64,000 nt of DNA from Brevundimonas naejangsanensis DSM 23858 (GTDB lineage: Bacteria; Pseudomonadota; Alphaproteobacteria; Caulobacterales; Caulobacteraceae), in assembly GCF_000421705.1 (NCBI RefSeq), contig NZ_ATXN01000002.1, positions 248,001 to 312,000 of the forward strand, given 5' to 3'. The position numbers were made by a program, and so were the translations under genes. Of this stretch, positions 11,564 to 23,608 are shown one piece after another; position 1 is the first letter of the stretch, and each line of letters begins with the position of its first letter. Under the pieces are notes generated by a model. That model searched no databases. It was not told where the DNA came from and was given only the letters and a program-made list of their open reading frames with translations.

Positions 11564-12055
11564 TTAAGCCTCGACCGTTGCGATCAGGCGGGCGAGCAGG
11601 GCGCCCAGCACGGCTTGCTCCTCGCGCGACAGGTCGGCCAGCATGGCCTGACTTTCCGCCATGTGCAGCGGCATCATGGCCTCGATCAGATCGAAGCCCT
11701 TGGGCGTCAGCTTGACCAGTGAGGCGCGGCGGTCGTTGGGGTGCGGCGTGCGCTCGATCAGGCCGGACTTCTGCAACCGGTCCAGCCGCGCCGTCATGCC
11801 GCCGGACGACATCATCGTCGCCTCATAAAGCGCGGTGGGCGTTAGCCCCTCGGACGAGGGCGCACGGCGCAGCGTCGCCAGAACATCGAACTCGCCATGC
11901 TGCAGACCATAGCGCGCATACAGCGGCGCCTGCCGCTCGCGCGTGACCAGAATCGACGCCTCATGCAGACGGCCCAGCGTCTCCATCGCCAGCAGGTCGA
12001 GGTCGGGGCGCGCAACGGCCCATTGGGCGGCGGCGCGGGCGGCGCGATCGGTCAT
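11564..12055 (-). CDS. MarR-family transcriptional regulator
   Basis: A 163-residue winged-helix regulator of MarR type. The recognition region is GLTPTALYEATMMSSGGMTARLDRLQKSG, and the wing is TPHPNDRRASLVKLTPKG, a family hallmark. It is divergent from an MFS transporter gene; a dyad at 12058-12071 sits directly on its start and is the likely operator for both. The ligand is not predictable. Confidence 0.9.
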   Translation of the reverse strand: MTDRAARAAAQWAVARPDLDLLAMETLGRLHEASILVTRERQAPLYARYGLQHGEFDVLATLRRAPSSEGLTPTALYEATMMSSGGMTARLDRLQKSGLIERTPHPNDRRASLVKLTPKGFDLIEAMMPLHMAESQAMLADLSREEQAVLGALLARLIATVEA

Positions 12056-12057
12056 TG

Positions 12058-12071
12058 TCTTGACATCAAGA
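12058..12071. promoter_or_regulatory. Dyad between marR-type gene and MFS gene, candidate MarR operator
   Basis: TCTTGA-CA-TCAAGA is a perfect 6-bp dyad starting 3 bases upstream of the MarR start codon. A second, AGAGA-N8-TCTCT (12082-12099), lies between it and the MFS start. MarR regulators typically bind 12-20 bp dyads in such divergent intergenic regions. Confidence 0.55.
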
Positions 12072-12119
12072 TACTCGATGCAGAGATACTATCGTCTCTC
12101 GCAGCCGGAGTCACCTCGG

Positions 12120-13325
12120 ATGGATCAGTCGAACGCCTCGCCGCCGTCGCGCGGCGCGGGCCTGTTGTTGATCGCGGCCATCTTCGCCCTGGCCCTGAAC
12201 CTGCGTCCGGCGATGGCGGCGGTCGGGCCGCTGCTCGACCTGATCGAGGCGACGACGGGCATGGATTCGACCACGGCCAGCCTGCTGACGACCCTGCCGG
12301 TGGCGATGATCGGCGTCGGAGCCCTGTCGATCCGGCCGTTGCGGCGCCGTCTTGGCGAGCGGATGGGCATTCTGTTGGGCGCCGTTCTCATCGCTCTGGC
12401 CTGTCTGGCCCGCTGGCCGTTCAGCAGCACCGGCGGCCTGATTCTTAGCGCCGTGGTGGTCGGCGTCGGCGTAGCCCTCATTCAGGCCCTGGCGCCCGTC
12501 GTCATCAAGCGCGCATTTCCGGCGCGGTTCGGCACGGTGATGGGCGTCTATACGACCGGCATCATGGGCGGCGCGGCCGTGGCGGCGGCGACGGCGGCGG
12601 GCTTCGCCGAGGCGTTCGGCTGGGCCGTGGCGCTGGCGCTCTGGTCGGTTCCGGCCCTTGTGGCGGCCGTTGTCTGGATCATGGCTTCGCGCACCCCGGC
12701 CGCCGAAGAGCCGAACCGCCTCGCCGTAGCCGAAGGGACCGACCCCGAGCACCCGTTCTGGAAACAGCCCCGCGCCTGGGCGCTGGTCCCTATTCTGGGG
12801 CTGGGCACCTCGGCCTACACGCTCGTGCTGGCCTGGCTGCCGCCCTACTATGTCGACATGGGGCAGGCGAGGGCGACGGCGGGCTTCCTGCTTAGCGGCA
12901 TGACGGGCGCCGAGGTGCTGGCGGGCGTGCTGGTGTCGCTGTTCATCGCGCGATTTCCCGACCGGCGCGGGCCGATGCTGCTGGCCGTGGCCCTGGCCCT
13001 GATCGGTCTGGCCGGACTGGTGCTGACGCCGGTCAGTCTGGCGATCCCGGTCATGCTGCTGCTGGGTCTGGGGATCGGCGCCGTCTTTCCCCTGACCCTG
13101 ATCCTGGCGATGGACCAGATCGACGACCCGGTGCGCTCCGGCGACCTGCTCGCCTTCGTTCAGGGCGGCGGCTACATCATCGCCAGCCTGTCGCCGCTGG
13201 CGGCCGGGCTGCTGCGCGACCGCCTGTCGGATCTCAGTCACGCGTGGATGTTGATGGGGCTAGGCCTTCTGGTCATGGCCGCGATGACCCTGACCTTCCG
13301 CCCCGGCGGCGCCAAGCTGAGTTAG
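12120..13325 (+). CDS. CynX/NimT-family MFS transporter
   Basis: A 401-residue major-facilitator transporter with 12 predicted membrane helices. The first helix, with [19 protein letters not shown], is typical of the CynX/NimT (cyanate/nitroimidazole) branch. The mid-loop has the expected Arg-rich motif ([12 protein letters not shown]). The substrate is unknown. The start is taken at ATG 12120; ATG 12078 is possible. It is divergent from a MarR regulator, which probably controls it, and its stop overlaps the trmFO stop by 4 bases on the other strand. Confidence 0.88.
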   Translation: MDQSNASPPSRGAGLLLIAAIFALALNLRPAMAAVGPLLDLIEATTGMDSTTASLLTTLPVAMIGVGALSIRPLRRRLGERMGILLGAVLIALACLARWPFSSTGGLILSAVVVGVGVALIQALAPVVIKRAFPARFGTVMGVYTTGIMGGAAVAAATAAGFAEAFGWAVALALWSVPALVAAVVWIMASRTPAAEEPNRLAVAEGTDPEHPFWKQPRAWALVPILGLGTSAYTLVLAWLPPYYVDMGQARATAGFLLSGMTGAEVLAGVLVSLFIARFPDRRGPMLLAVALALIGLAGLVLTPVSLAIPVMLLLGLGIGAVFPLTLILAMDQIDDPVRSGDLLAFVQGGGYIIASLSPLAAGLLRDRLSDLSHAWMLMGLGLLVMAAMTLTFRPGGAKLS

Positions 13326-14740
13326 ACGGCCGCGTCGCGCCAGGCTTTCAGCGCCTCGATGGCGCGGAGGCTCTGCAGGCGCTTCTTGGCGCGACCGCGC
13401 TCCTTGGGATGGATGCGATTGCCGTCCTCATCGACCTTGGGCGCCTCCAGCGGCGGCAGCAGGCCGTAGTTGATGTTCATCGGCTGGAACTTCGAGCCTT
13501 CCATGTGCCCGCCGGTGATATGTTCGACCAGGGCGCCCATCGCCGTTTCCGGCGGCGGCGTCGCCAGATCGCGGCCCAGCGCCTGCGCCGCCGCCAGACG
13601 GCCCGTCAGCAGACCCATCGACGCGCTCTCGACGTAGCCCTCGACCCCCGTCACCTGACCGGCGAAGCGCAGGCGCGGCAGGGCCTTCAGCCGCATCTGC
13701 TTGTCTAGCAACTTGGGACTGTTCAGGAAGGTGTTGCGGTGCAGACCGCCCAGACGCGCGAACTGGGCGTTCTCAAGCCCGGGAATCATGCGGAAGACGT
13801 CGGTCTGGGCGCCGTATTTCAGCTTGGTCTGGAAGCCGACCATGTTGAACAGGGTCCCCAGCGCATTGTCCTGACGCAGTTGCACGATGGCGTAGGGCTT
13901 GACCGTCGGGTTGTGCTGGTTGGTCAGGCCGACCGGCTTCATCGGACCGTGGCGCAGGGTCTCGCGGCCGCGCTCGGCCATGACTTCGATCGGCAGGCAG
14001 CCGTCGAAATAGGGCACGTCCTCCCATTCTTTGAAGTCAGCCTTGGGGCCGTCCAGCAGGGCGTCGATGAAGGCCTCGTACTGGGCCTTGTCCATCGGAC
14101 AGTTCACATAGGCCGCCTTGTCGCCGCTGGGGCCTTCCTTGTCATAGCGCGACTGGCGCCAGGCCACGTCGAAATCGATGCTGTCGGTGTGAATGATAGG
14201 GGCGATGGCGTCGAAGAAGCTGAGGCTCTCCTCGCCCGTTGCCTTTAGGATCGCCTCAGCCAAGGCGGGCGAGGTTAGCGGCCCGGTGGCGACGATCACA
14301 TTGTCCCAGCCTTCCGGCGGAATGCCCGCGATCTCTTCGCGCACGATGGTCACCAGCGGGTGCGCTTCCAGCTTGGCCGTCACCGCGTCCGAAAAGGCGA
14401 CGCGATCAACCGCCAGAGCGCCGCCCGCCGGCACCTGATTGGCGTCGCCGCAGGCCATGATCAGGCTGTCCAGCGCCCGCATCTCGGCATGCAGCAGGCC
14501 AACAGCGTTGAACTCCCAGTCGTCCGAGCGGAAGGAGTTTGAGCAGACCAGTTCGGCCAGACCCGTGGTGTGGTGGGCGTCGGTGCGCACCTCTTCCGGC
14601 TCGTTCCGGCGCATTTCGTGCAGGATGACGGGCACGCCCGCCTGGGCGATCTGCCAGGTCGCTTCGGAACCGGCGAGACCTCCGCCAATGACATGCACAG
14701 GAGCGGGGGCGGGGCGGGGAGCGGGAGACGCGTTCGACAT
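13322..14740 (-). CDS. trmFO: Folate/FAD-dependent tRNA (uracil-54-C5) methyltransferase TrmFO
   Basis: TrmFO, 472 residues, uses 5,10-methylene-tetrahydrofolate and FAD to make ribothymidine at tRNA position 54. The N-terminal FAD-binding motif is [39 protein letters not shown], split as [16 protein letters not shown] and SFRSD, is the family signature. [27 protein letters not shown] and [18 protein letters not shown] are all present. Length and motifs are complete. It is a single gene, convergent with the MFS gene. Confidence 0.96.
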   Translation of the reverse strand: MSNASPAPRPAPAPVHVIGGGLAGSEATWQIAQAGVPVILHEMRRNEPEEVRTDAHHTTGLAELVCSNSFRSDDWEFNAVGLLHAEMRALDSLIMACGDANQVPAGGALAVDRVAFSDAVTAKLEAHPLVTIVREEIAGIPPEGWDNVIVATGPLTSPALAEAILKATGEESLSFFDAIAPIIHTDSIDFDVAWRQSRYDKEGPSGDKAAYVNCPMDKAQYEAFIDALLDGPKADFKEWEDVPYFDGCLPIEVMAERGRETLRHGPMKPVGLTNQHNPTVKPYAIVQLRQDNALGTLFNMVGFQTKLKYGAQTDVFRMIPGLENAQFARLGGLHRNTFLNSPKLLDKQMRLKALPRLRFAGQVTGVEGYVESASMGLLTGRLAAAQALGRDLATPPPETAMGALVEHITGGHMEGSKFQPMNINYGLLPPLEAPKVDEDGNRIHPKERGRAKKRLQSLRAIEALKAWRDAAV

Positions 14741-14849
14741 GGCGGCCTTCTAGCCGCGCGACGCGGTCCTGTCATGCGGCGCCTGTCGTGGTCGGTGCTG
14801 TCGCACGGGCGGCGGCTGCGTTAAGCTGATCGGGAATCGAGGAGCCAGC

Positions 14850-15740
14850 ATGAGTTTCAACGCCACCGAATCCGCCTTCGAGGGCTTCCGTCTGGCCCGG
14901 CGGGCGCCGCTCGCCATCCTGGCCTGGGCGGGCGCCTATGTCGCCTTCTTCGTGGTGTTCTTCGCTGTAGCGGGTGGAAACCTCATCAACATCATCAGCC
15001 TGGCCGAACAGGTCGAGCAGAACCCGTCGCCGTCGATGAGCGACCTGTCCACGCTGGGTCAGGCCTACGGCGCCATGATGGGGCTGGCCTTGCCTCTGTC
15101 TCTGTTGTTCAGCGCCGTGCTCGCTACGGCGGTCGCGCGCTCGGTCATCCGGCCGCAGGACAAGCGTTTCGGCTATCTGCGTCTCGGCCGGGATGAACTG
15201 CGCGTCCTTGGGGCCACCCTGTTGGTCGCGGTGCTGATGTTTTTCGTCACCATGGGCGGCGCCTTGATCGTCGGTCTTTTCGCGGGTCTCGCTGCCGGTA
15301 CAGGTGCGTCCTGGCTGGTTCTCCCGGCTGTGCTGGGCGGTCTGGCGCTTGTGGCGGTCGCCATCTGGCTGGCCGTGCGCCTCAGCCTGGTCGTGCCGAT
15401 GACCTTCGCCGAGGAGAAGATCGCCATCAAGGAAAGCTGGGCCATGACCAAGGGCCGTTTCTGGCCTCTGTTGGGCATGGCGATCCTGGCTGGGGTCATG
15501 TCTATTCTGGTGGGGCTTCTGGGCTCCATCATCATCGCCCCGCTGAATATGATCTTCGGCGGCCTGAACAGTCTGATCGGAGCCGAGACGACCAATGTCG
15601 TCGCGCTTCTGGCGCGGTTCTGGCCGGCCCTGCTGATCTGGGGCGTGGTCAACGCCCTGCTGTCGGCGGCGCAGGCGGCCATCATCTACGCCCCGTTCTC
15701 GTCGGCCTATCTGGGTCTCAAGGGCGCGCCGCGCGTCTGA
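14850..15740 (+). CDS. Multi-pass membrane protein of unknown function
   Basis: A 296-residue integral membrane protein with about six hydrophobic segments (for example ILAWAGAYVAFFVVFFAV, LLVAVLMFFVTMGGALIVGL). A conserved-looking cytoplasmic stretch, TFAEEKIAIKESWAMTKGRFW, recalls the membrane domains found with glycerophosphodiester phosphodiesterases (YciC/DUF975-like), but I do not firmly recognise the family. GAGGAG lies just upstream of ATG 14850. A strong terminator follows. Confidence 0.7.
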   Translation: MSFNATESAFEGFRLARRAPLAILAWAGAYVAFFVVFFAVAGGNLINIISLAEQVEQNPSPSMSDLSTLGQAYGAMMGLALPLSLLFSAVLATAVARSVIRPQDKRFGYLRLGRDELRVLGATLLVAVLMFFVTMGGALIVGLFAGLAAGTGASWLVLPAVLGGLALVAVAIWLAVRLSLVVPMTFAEEKIAIKESWAMTKGRFWPLLGMAILAGVMSILVGLLGSIIIAPLNMIFGGLNSLIGAETTNVVALLARFWPALLIWGVVNALLSAAQAAIIYAPFSSAYLGLKGAPRV

Positions 15741-15761
15741 TTCAGCGGCATTGCCGAAATA

Positions 15762-15794
15762 AAACGCCGCGCTCCGGCAAGGGGCGCGGCGTTT
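15762..15794. terminator. Strong terminator between membrane gene and uvrA
   Basis: AAACGCCGCGC / GCGCGGCGTTT is a perfect 11-bp stem; A/T at the stem ends gives an A-tract on one side and TTTCTC on the other. It probably serves both the membrane-protein gene (+) and uvrA (-). Confidence 0.8.
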
Positions 15795-15804
15795 CTCGTC
15801 GGGC

Positions 15805-18744
<2,940 letters not shown>

Positions 18745-18823
18745 GGAATCCGGGAACGCGGAAGACCCCGGAACGGTCCGGGGCGACGACGCTATATGGG
18801 GATCAATTCGCCGAAAACAGCAA

Positions 18824-18838
18824 GAACAATATGAGAAC
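18824..18838 (-). promoter_or_regulatory. LexA (SOS) box upstream of uvrA
   Basis: On the uvrA strand the sequence reads GTTC-TCATATT-GTTC, an exact match to the alphaproteobacterial LexA consensus GTTC-N7-GTTC. It ends 80 bases before the uvrA start. uvrA is a standard SOS gene in Caulobacter. Confidence 0.85.
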
Positions 18839-18840
18839 TT

Positions 18841-19368
18841 CTAGTCTGCTGCGGGCGCCCACGACGTTTCCGGTCGCCGATAGCGTTCGCCGGGGCCGAC
18901 CATCACGCCGTTGGCGTCGGCGACGCCCAGTTCCAGACTTTCGGCTATGCGGCGGGCGCGGACGATGAAGTGTTCGGCGGCGACGGGCGGGCACAGTTCA
19001 TGCGCGGTCGCCTCGAACAGTTTCAGCCATTGGTCGAAGTGGCGGGCGTCGATCGGCAGGGGCAGGTGTTTGGGCATTGGCCGCCCCTGATAGACGCCGG
19101 TCGACAGGGCGACAGACGACCAGAACAGCTTCATCTGCGCCAGGTGCGGGCCCCAGTCGTCAATGCGCTCGGCGAAGATGGGGCCGATGAAGTCATCCTC
19201 GCGCACCCTGGCGTAGAAGCCTTCGACCAGAGCGTCGATCATGGCCTCGTCGATACCGGTCTCGGCGCGAATGCGGGCCACGGCGGCGTCGCGGCGGGCG
19301 GCGGCCTCGGCCCGGTTCGGCGCGGGACGGTCGATGCGGAAGGCGAGGGTGCGCTCGGGCGTGTCCAT
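18841..19368 (-). CDS. Group III truncated haemoglobin
   Basis: A 175-residue globin. The pattern VEGFYARVREDDFIGPIFAERI ... WGPHLAQMKLFWSSVAL (split) and the distal-to-proximal helices with PLPIDARHFDQWLKLFEAT match group III (P-type) truncated haemoglobins. The proximal heme ligand is His in ARHFDQW. Such globins bind oxygen and nitric oxide; suggested roles are in microaerobic growth or nitrosative stress. It is about 40 residues longer than typical members because of a longer N-terminus. The start is uncertain among codons at 19368, 19380 and 19398. It lies 97 bases upstream of uvrA on the same strand. Confidence 0.85.
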   Translation of the reverse strand: MDTPERTLAFRIDRPAPNRAEAAARRDAAVARIRAETGIDEAMIDALVEGFYARVREDDFIGPIFAERIDDWGPHLAQMKLFWSSVALSTGVYQGRPMPKHLPLPIDARHFDQWLKLFEATAHELCPPVAAEHFIVRARRIAESLELGVADANGVMVGPGERYRRPETSWAPAAD

Positions 19369-19535
19369 GCCGAGCAACATAGGAACCGAGGCCTGCAAAG
19401 GCCATGATGCGGATTGCCCAAGGCGGCGTCTCGCATCAGCACATGAAAGCGGAGCCGCAGTTTTAGGGTTGCGTTATGAAACGTCCGTCCCCATCCTTCA
19501 CTCAGCCAACGCATCAGTGAGGAGGCACGACGATC

Positions 19536-19673
19536 ATGATCAGCACCCTGGAAATCGGTTTCGCCCTTTCCATGCCGCTGCTCGCGCTCGCCTATGTCCT
19601 TACTCAACCCAAGCCCAAACCGGTCCGCATCCGCACTCGTGACGCTCAACGGCGTCGCGGCCCGCACGCCTGA
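19536..19673 (+). CDS. Small predicted membrane peptide overlapping the ABC-F start
   Basis: A 45-residue reading frame with ATG 19536 preceded by GAGGAGG. It encodes one hydrophobic helix (ISTLEIGFALSMPLLALAYVL) and then a very basic tail (TQPKPKPVRIRTRDAQRRR). It overlaps the first 80 bases of the ABC-F gene in another frame. It could be a leader peptide that sets translation of the ABC-F gene, or a small membrane protein. No family is recognised. Confidence 0.4.
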   Translation: MISTLEIGFALSMPLLALAYVLTQPKPKPVRIRTRDAQRRRGPHA

Positions 19674-21240
19674 CGGCAGAGGCCTCTTCGACAATCTGAC
19701 GCTCGCCTTCGGGCGCGAACGCACGGCCGTCGTGGGTCGTAACGGCGTGGGCAAGACCACGCTGCTGCGCCTGATCGCCGGTCTGGCTGAGCCCGCCGAG
19801 GGCGCGATCACGCGCGTCGGAACCATCGGCTGGCTGGCGCAGGCCCCGACCCCTGCCGACGGCGAGACCGTCGCCGATACGCTGGGCGTCAGAGAGCCTC
19901 TGGCGATTCTGCATCGCGTACTGGCGGGCGATGGCTCGCTGGACGACATGGCCGAGGCGGACTGGACGCTGGAAGAGCGGATGCAGATGGCTCTGGCCGA
20001 GGTCGGTCTGGCTGACCTGGCGCTGGACCGGCGCACGGCGGACCTGAGCGGCGGAGAGCAGACGCGCCTGCGGCTGGCGGGGCTGAAACTGGCGGCGCCG
20101 GACCTCCTGGTGCTTGACGAGCCGACCAATCATCTGGACGCCGAGGCTCGCGCCATGATCGCCGATGTCGTGGCCGACTGGCCGGGCGGGGTTGTGCTGG
20201 TCAGTCACGACCGCGCCCTGTTGCGCCGCGTGGATCGCATCGTGGAACTGTCCAGTCTGGGCGCGCGGGTGCATGGCGGCGGCTGGGATCTCTATGTCGA
20301 GCGCCGCGACGCCGAACTGTCCGCCGCTGAACGAGACCTGGAACAGGCCGAGCGCGCCGTCGGCCGGGTGCAACGCGAAACCCAGATGGCGCAGGAGCGT
20401 CAGGCCCGGCGCGATCGTGCAGGCAAGGCGGCGCGCGCCAACAGCTCCGATCCCAAGATCCTGCTCGACGCCCAGGCCCAACGCGCCGAGGAATCCGGCG
20501 CCCGCGGCCAGCGGCTGGCCGAACGCAAGCTTCAGGCGGTCGAGGCTGACCTGGCTCAGGCGCGTGAGCGCGTCGAGCGGGTGCGACAACTGGCGCTGGC
20601 CATGCCCGCGACAGGTCTGCCTGCAGGCCGGCTGGTGCTGAATCTGAATGAGGCGGTTGTATCGACCGAGGACGACCGTCGCCTGCTCGGACCGATCTCA
20701 CTGCGTCTGACGGGGCCTGAGCGCCTCGCCGTCGTCGGCCCCAATGGCGCAGGCAAGACGACCCTGTTGAAGCTGATCGCGGGGCTGATTCAGCCATCAG
20801 CAGGGGCGATTGAACGGCCAGTGCGCGCCGCCCTGCTGGACCAGCAGGCGGCGATGCTGAGGCCTGATGAAACGCTCGTCGAAGGCTGGCTGCGGCTGAA
20901 CCCGCAAGGGACGCCCAATGCGGCGCGGGCGGCGCTGGCGCGTTTTCTGTTCCGCAATGTACAGGCGGATCGGCGCGTCGGCGAACTGTCAGGCGGAGAG
21001 CGGCTGCCCGCGGCTCTGGCCTGCGTCCTGACGGGCGCCCAGCCGCCGCAACTGCTGGTGCTGGACGAGCCCACCAACCATCTGGACATAGAGTCCGTCG
21101 AGGCGATGGAGGCGGCGCTGTCGGCCTATGACGGCGCTCTGGTGGTGGTCAGCCACGACGCGGACTTCGTTCAGAGCCTGCGCGTTGACCGGACCATCGT
21201 GCTGAAGTCAGGTCAGCTCCAGCCTTCGACCACGCCCTGA
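19594..21240 (+). CDS. ABC-F family ATPase
   Basis: A 548-residue protein with two ABC ATPase domains and no membrane segments, so an ABC-F protein that probably acts at the ribosome rather than in transport. Domain 1 has GRNGVGKTTLLRL, LSGGEQTRLRLAG and LLVLDEPTNHLD; domain 2 has GPNGAGKTTLLKL, LSGGERLPAALAC and LLVLDEPTNHLD. A charged interdomain linker lies between (about residues 235-330). The second signature (GGERLPAAL) lacks the usual Arg/Lys after GGE-x. The nearest relatives would be Uup- or YheS-like proteins. The start is uncertain because a small frame overlaps it. It converges with the EAL gene; the ends overlap by 28 bases. Confidence 0.85.
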   Translation: MSLLNPSPNRSASALVTLNGVAARTPDGRGLFDNLTLAFGRERTAVVGRNGVGKTTLLRLIAGLAEPAEGAITRVGTIGWLAQAPTPADGETVADTLGVREPLAILHRVLAGDGSLDDMAEADWTLEERMQMALAEVGLADLALDRRTADLSGGEQTRLRLAGLKLAAPDLLVLDEPTNHLDAEARAMIADVVADWPGGVVLVSHDRALLRRVDRIVELSSLGARVHGGGWDLYVERRDAELSAAERDLEQAERAVGRVQRETQMAQERQARRDRAGKAARANSSDPKILLDAQAQRAEESGARGQRLAERKLQAVEADLAQARERVERVRQLALAMPATGLPAGRLVLNLNEAVVSTEDDRRLLGPISLRLTGPERLAVVGPNGAGKTTLLKLIAGLIQPSAGAIERPVRAALLDQQAAMLRPDETLVEGWLRLNPQGTPNAARAALARFLFRNVQADRRVGELSGGERLPAALACVLTGAQPPQLLVLDEPTNHLDIESVEAMEAALSAYDGALVVVSHDADFVQSLRVDRTIVLKSGQLQPSTTP

Positions 21241-22814
21241 CGGCGTCCGCGGATCGAGGGAGCATTCAGGATGGTGCGCGGCTCGGCCTCGGCGCGGCCG
21301 AACAGCCAGCCCTGACCGTGGGTGACGCCCAGATCGCGCAGGGCGTCGGCCACCTGATCCGTCTCGATCATCTCGGCGATGGTCTCCAGATCCAGCGAGC
21401 CGCACAGCTCGACCAGATGGGCGACGAGGGTGCGGGTGCGGGCGTCGATGTCGATATCGCGCACTAGGCCCCCGTCAATCTTCACCGCATCGACCGACAG
21501 GCCGCGCAGATAATCGAAGGAGGCCGACCCGGCGCCGAAGTCGTCGATGCAGACCTTGATCCCCGCCTTGCGCAGGGCGCCCAGACGGCGGTCGGCGGCG
21601 GCCAGATCGGCCAGTGCGGCGGTTTCCGTCACCTCGACCATGAGGCGCCGACGATCCTCGGGCGCCGAGGCGGTCATCTTCATCAGGGCGGCGACATAGG
21701 CGTCGCTCGCCAGTGAGGCGCCCGACACATTGACGGCGATCTTCAACAGGCCCCCGCCCGGTTCGCGCAGCCGTCGGACGGCCTTTTCCGCCACGACCAG
21801 ATCGAAGCCGTCGATCAGGGCCAGTTCCTCGGCCATGCGGATGGCGGCGGCGGGCCCCGATCCCTTGCCGAACCGCGCCAGGGCCTCGAAATGGTGCACG
21901 GCCCGCGTCTTCAGGTCGACGATCGGCTGATAGTAGAGGGCGAACTCCCGGTCGCGCACGATGCTGCGGAAGCGGTCAGCATCCTTCAGCGTCCGTTGCA
22001 GGGAATCGGCGAAGGACAGTTCCGGCTGATCCAGGCCGCCTTCCTTCAGACAACCCTCAATGGCGAAACGCATGGCCCGCAGGGCCGAGGCGGCGTCTTC
22101 GCCCAGATTGGCCTGGCTGGCGACGGCGGACAGGACCAGACCTTCGGCCTGCCCGGCCATACGCATCTCATCGGCCAGGTCGCGTTGATCGTCAGCCTTG
22201 CGGATCAGGGCGTAGCGATCCGGGGTCAGCCGACCCGCGCTGGTGCCGTCGTGCGAGGCGGCGCTGAGGGTGGCCCCTATGCGGTTATGGACACGTTCCA
22301 GCGTGGTCGCATCGACGCCCTGCAGGCCGTTCACATCAATGAAGGCCAGGGCCAGCCGCTGCAGGGCGCCTGCGTCGCCGCCCGACAGGCTGGCGCGAGC
22401 ATGGTTCAGAAACCCTTCGGCGTCCGGCGGCGCAGCCCCGATCTGAACAGGCTCCACGCCGACCGCGAAAGGCTCGCCCTCATAGGACAGGGCGCACGAC
22501 CGCGCCGGGGCGATGTCGGGCAAGGCGAAGGCGCGCAGGGTCGCCCGACGCATCCGGCCGTCGCCGCAATCCACCAGAACCTCAGTCGCAGGGCTGCGCT
22601 GTCCGGGGTTCAAACCATCCAGCAGGGCTTGCAGCGCGGCGGCGCTATTGATGGACAGGCGCTCGCTGAATGGCTGCCCGACCCATGCGGCCGTCTGCTG
22701 TCCCGCCACTGGGCCGGACCCCAGCGCAAAGCGCACCACCCCCTGCTGATCCACTTCGATCAGGGCGTCGGCGGCGGCGAAGGCCAGCCCGAGCAGGCGA
22801 GGGGTCAGGGTCAT
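21213..22814 (-). CDS. EAL-domain cyclic-di-GMP phosphodiesterase
   Basis: A 533-residue cytoplasmic protein. The N-terminal 120 residues look like a PAS-type sensor. Residues about 130-270 resemble a degenerate GGDEF domain with no GGDEF motif. The C-terminal EAL domain (about 285-525) has EALARF (Glu310), AVNVSGASL, VEVTETA, CIDDFGAGSASF and VKIDGGLV. The metal-binding and catalytic residues are therefore present, though loop 6 (DFGAGSASF) differs from the usual DFGTGYSS. It should hydrolyse c-di-GMP to pGpG and may affect motility; the flagellar cluster is next to it. Confidence 0.88.
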   Translation of the reverse strand: MTLTPRLLGLAFAAADALIEVDQQGVVRFALGSGPVAGQQTAAWVGQPFSERLSINSAAALQALLDGLNPGQRSPATEVLVDCGDGRMRRATLRAFALPDIAPARSCALSYEGEPFAVGVEPVQIGAAPPDAEGFLNHARASLSGGDAGALQRLALAFIDVNGLQGVDATTLERVHNRIGATLSAASHDGTSAGRLTPDRYALIRKADDQRDLADEMRMAGQAEGLVLSAVASQANLGEDAASALRAMRFAIEGCLKEGGLDQPELSFADSLQRTLKDADRFRSIVRDREFALYYQPIVDLKTRAVHHFEALARFGKGSGPAAAIRMAEELALIDGFDLVVAEKAVRRLREPGGGLLKIAVNVSGASLASDAYVAALMKMTASAPEDRRRLMVEVTETAALADLAAADRRLGALRKAGIKVCIDDFGAGSASFDYLRGLSVDAVKIDGGLVRDIDIDARTRTLVAHLVELCGSLDLETIAEMIETDQVADALRDLGVTHGQGWLFGRAEAEPRTILNAPSIRGRRQGVVEGWS

Positions 22815-22862
22815 GCCGAAGCCATAGGACGCGGGCTGTTAAGGAAAGGCGACGTACGAGCG

Positions 22863-23303
22863 TCAGGCCGTGCGGTTCAGGGCCACCGCGCGGCCGTCGC
22901 CCTGCATGGCCTGGCCCGAGGCGCCATAGCCGACGCCCTGCGCGCGGGCGCCCGCCACCTCGGCGGCGATGGTGCGCACCAGTCCCTCAGAAATCTGACG
23001 GGCCGCCTCCACGGTCACGGCGTGTTCGGCCAGGACCGTTTCAAAGGCCTCGGTTGCCTCGATCAGGGCGTGCCGGTCAGCCTCAGGCGCGGCGGCGATG
23101 GCGGCCGGATTGGCTTTCACCTGCGCCGACTCGCGCCGATAGAGGTTAGCCATCTCCTGAGTCTGGGCCATGCCTTCGTTCAGGTCCTGGGCGCGGTGGG
23201 CGCGTAAGGCGTCCATTTCCAGCGACAGTCGATCCGTCAGGTCGCGGGTCAGACGCGTCAGATGCTGTACGCGCAGGGCGGCGGTCTCGACATCGGCGGT
23301 CAT
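22863..23303 (-). CDS. flbY: FlbY-like flagellar protein (FlgN-type helical)
   Basis: A 146-residue, mostly helical protein (LRVQHLTRLTRDLTDRLSLEMDALRAHRAQDL as two short helices, split) with FlgN-like heptads. In Caulobacter a protein of this size, FlbY, follows flgI and the rod-binding protein, and the order is the same here. FlgN proteins chaperone hook-associated proteins, but that role is not shown for this one. The start at 23303 overlaps the stop of the rod-binding gene by 4 bases, so longer readings are rejected. Confidence 0.68.
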   Translation of the reverse strand: MTADVETAALRVQHLTRLTRDLTDRLSLEMDALRAHRAQDLNEGMAQTQEMANLYRRESAQVKANPAAIAAAPEADRHALIEATEAFETVLAEHAVTVEAARQISEGLVRTIAAEVAGARAQGVGYGASGQAMQGDGRAVALNRTA

Positions 23304-23608
23304 GCGCCTTGCTCCTGCATCTTGATCATCTGGGCCAGAACGCTGTCGGCCAGGCCGACGCCGCCGGCCTTGACGGTCTGCTGCGCCATCGCGTCCACCA
23401 GAAAGCCGCGCCATGCGGCCTCGCCGGCGCCGCCGCCGAAGGGCGCTTCGGTGCTCAGCCCCTCGAACATCGGCTTCATCATCTGCGACAGGAAGCTAGC
23501 CTCGAAGGCTTCGGCGGTGCGTCGCAGGGATTCAAGGTTTTTCGGTTGGCCAGGAAGGGCCGAGGCGGGATCGCGCAAAAGGTCTGGAGAGGCGGCGAGG
23601 GGGCTCAT
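23300..23608 (-). CDS. FlgJ-like rod-binding protein (no muramidase domain)
   Basis: A 102-residue protein equal to the N-terminal rod-binding domain of FlgJ (TAEAFEASFLSQMMKPMFEGL, then FGGGAGEAAWRGFLVDAMAQQ). The glucosaminidase domain of enterobacterial FlgJ is missing, as usual in alphaproteobacteria, where it is called FlgJ- or CheL-like. It probably caps the growing flagellar rod. Its start overlaps the flgI stop and its stop overlaps the next start, so the three genes are coupled. Confidence 0.88.
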   Translation of the reverse strand: MSPLAASPDLLRDPASALPGQPKNLESLRRTAEAFEASFLSQMMKPMFEGLSTEAPFGGGAGEAAWRGFLVDAMAQQTVKAGGVGLADSVLAQMIKMQEQGA

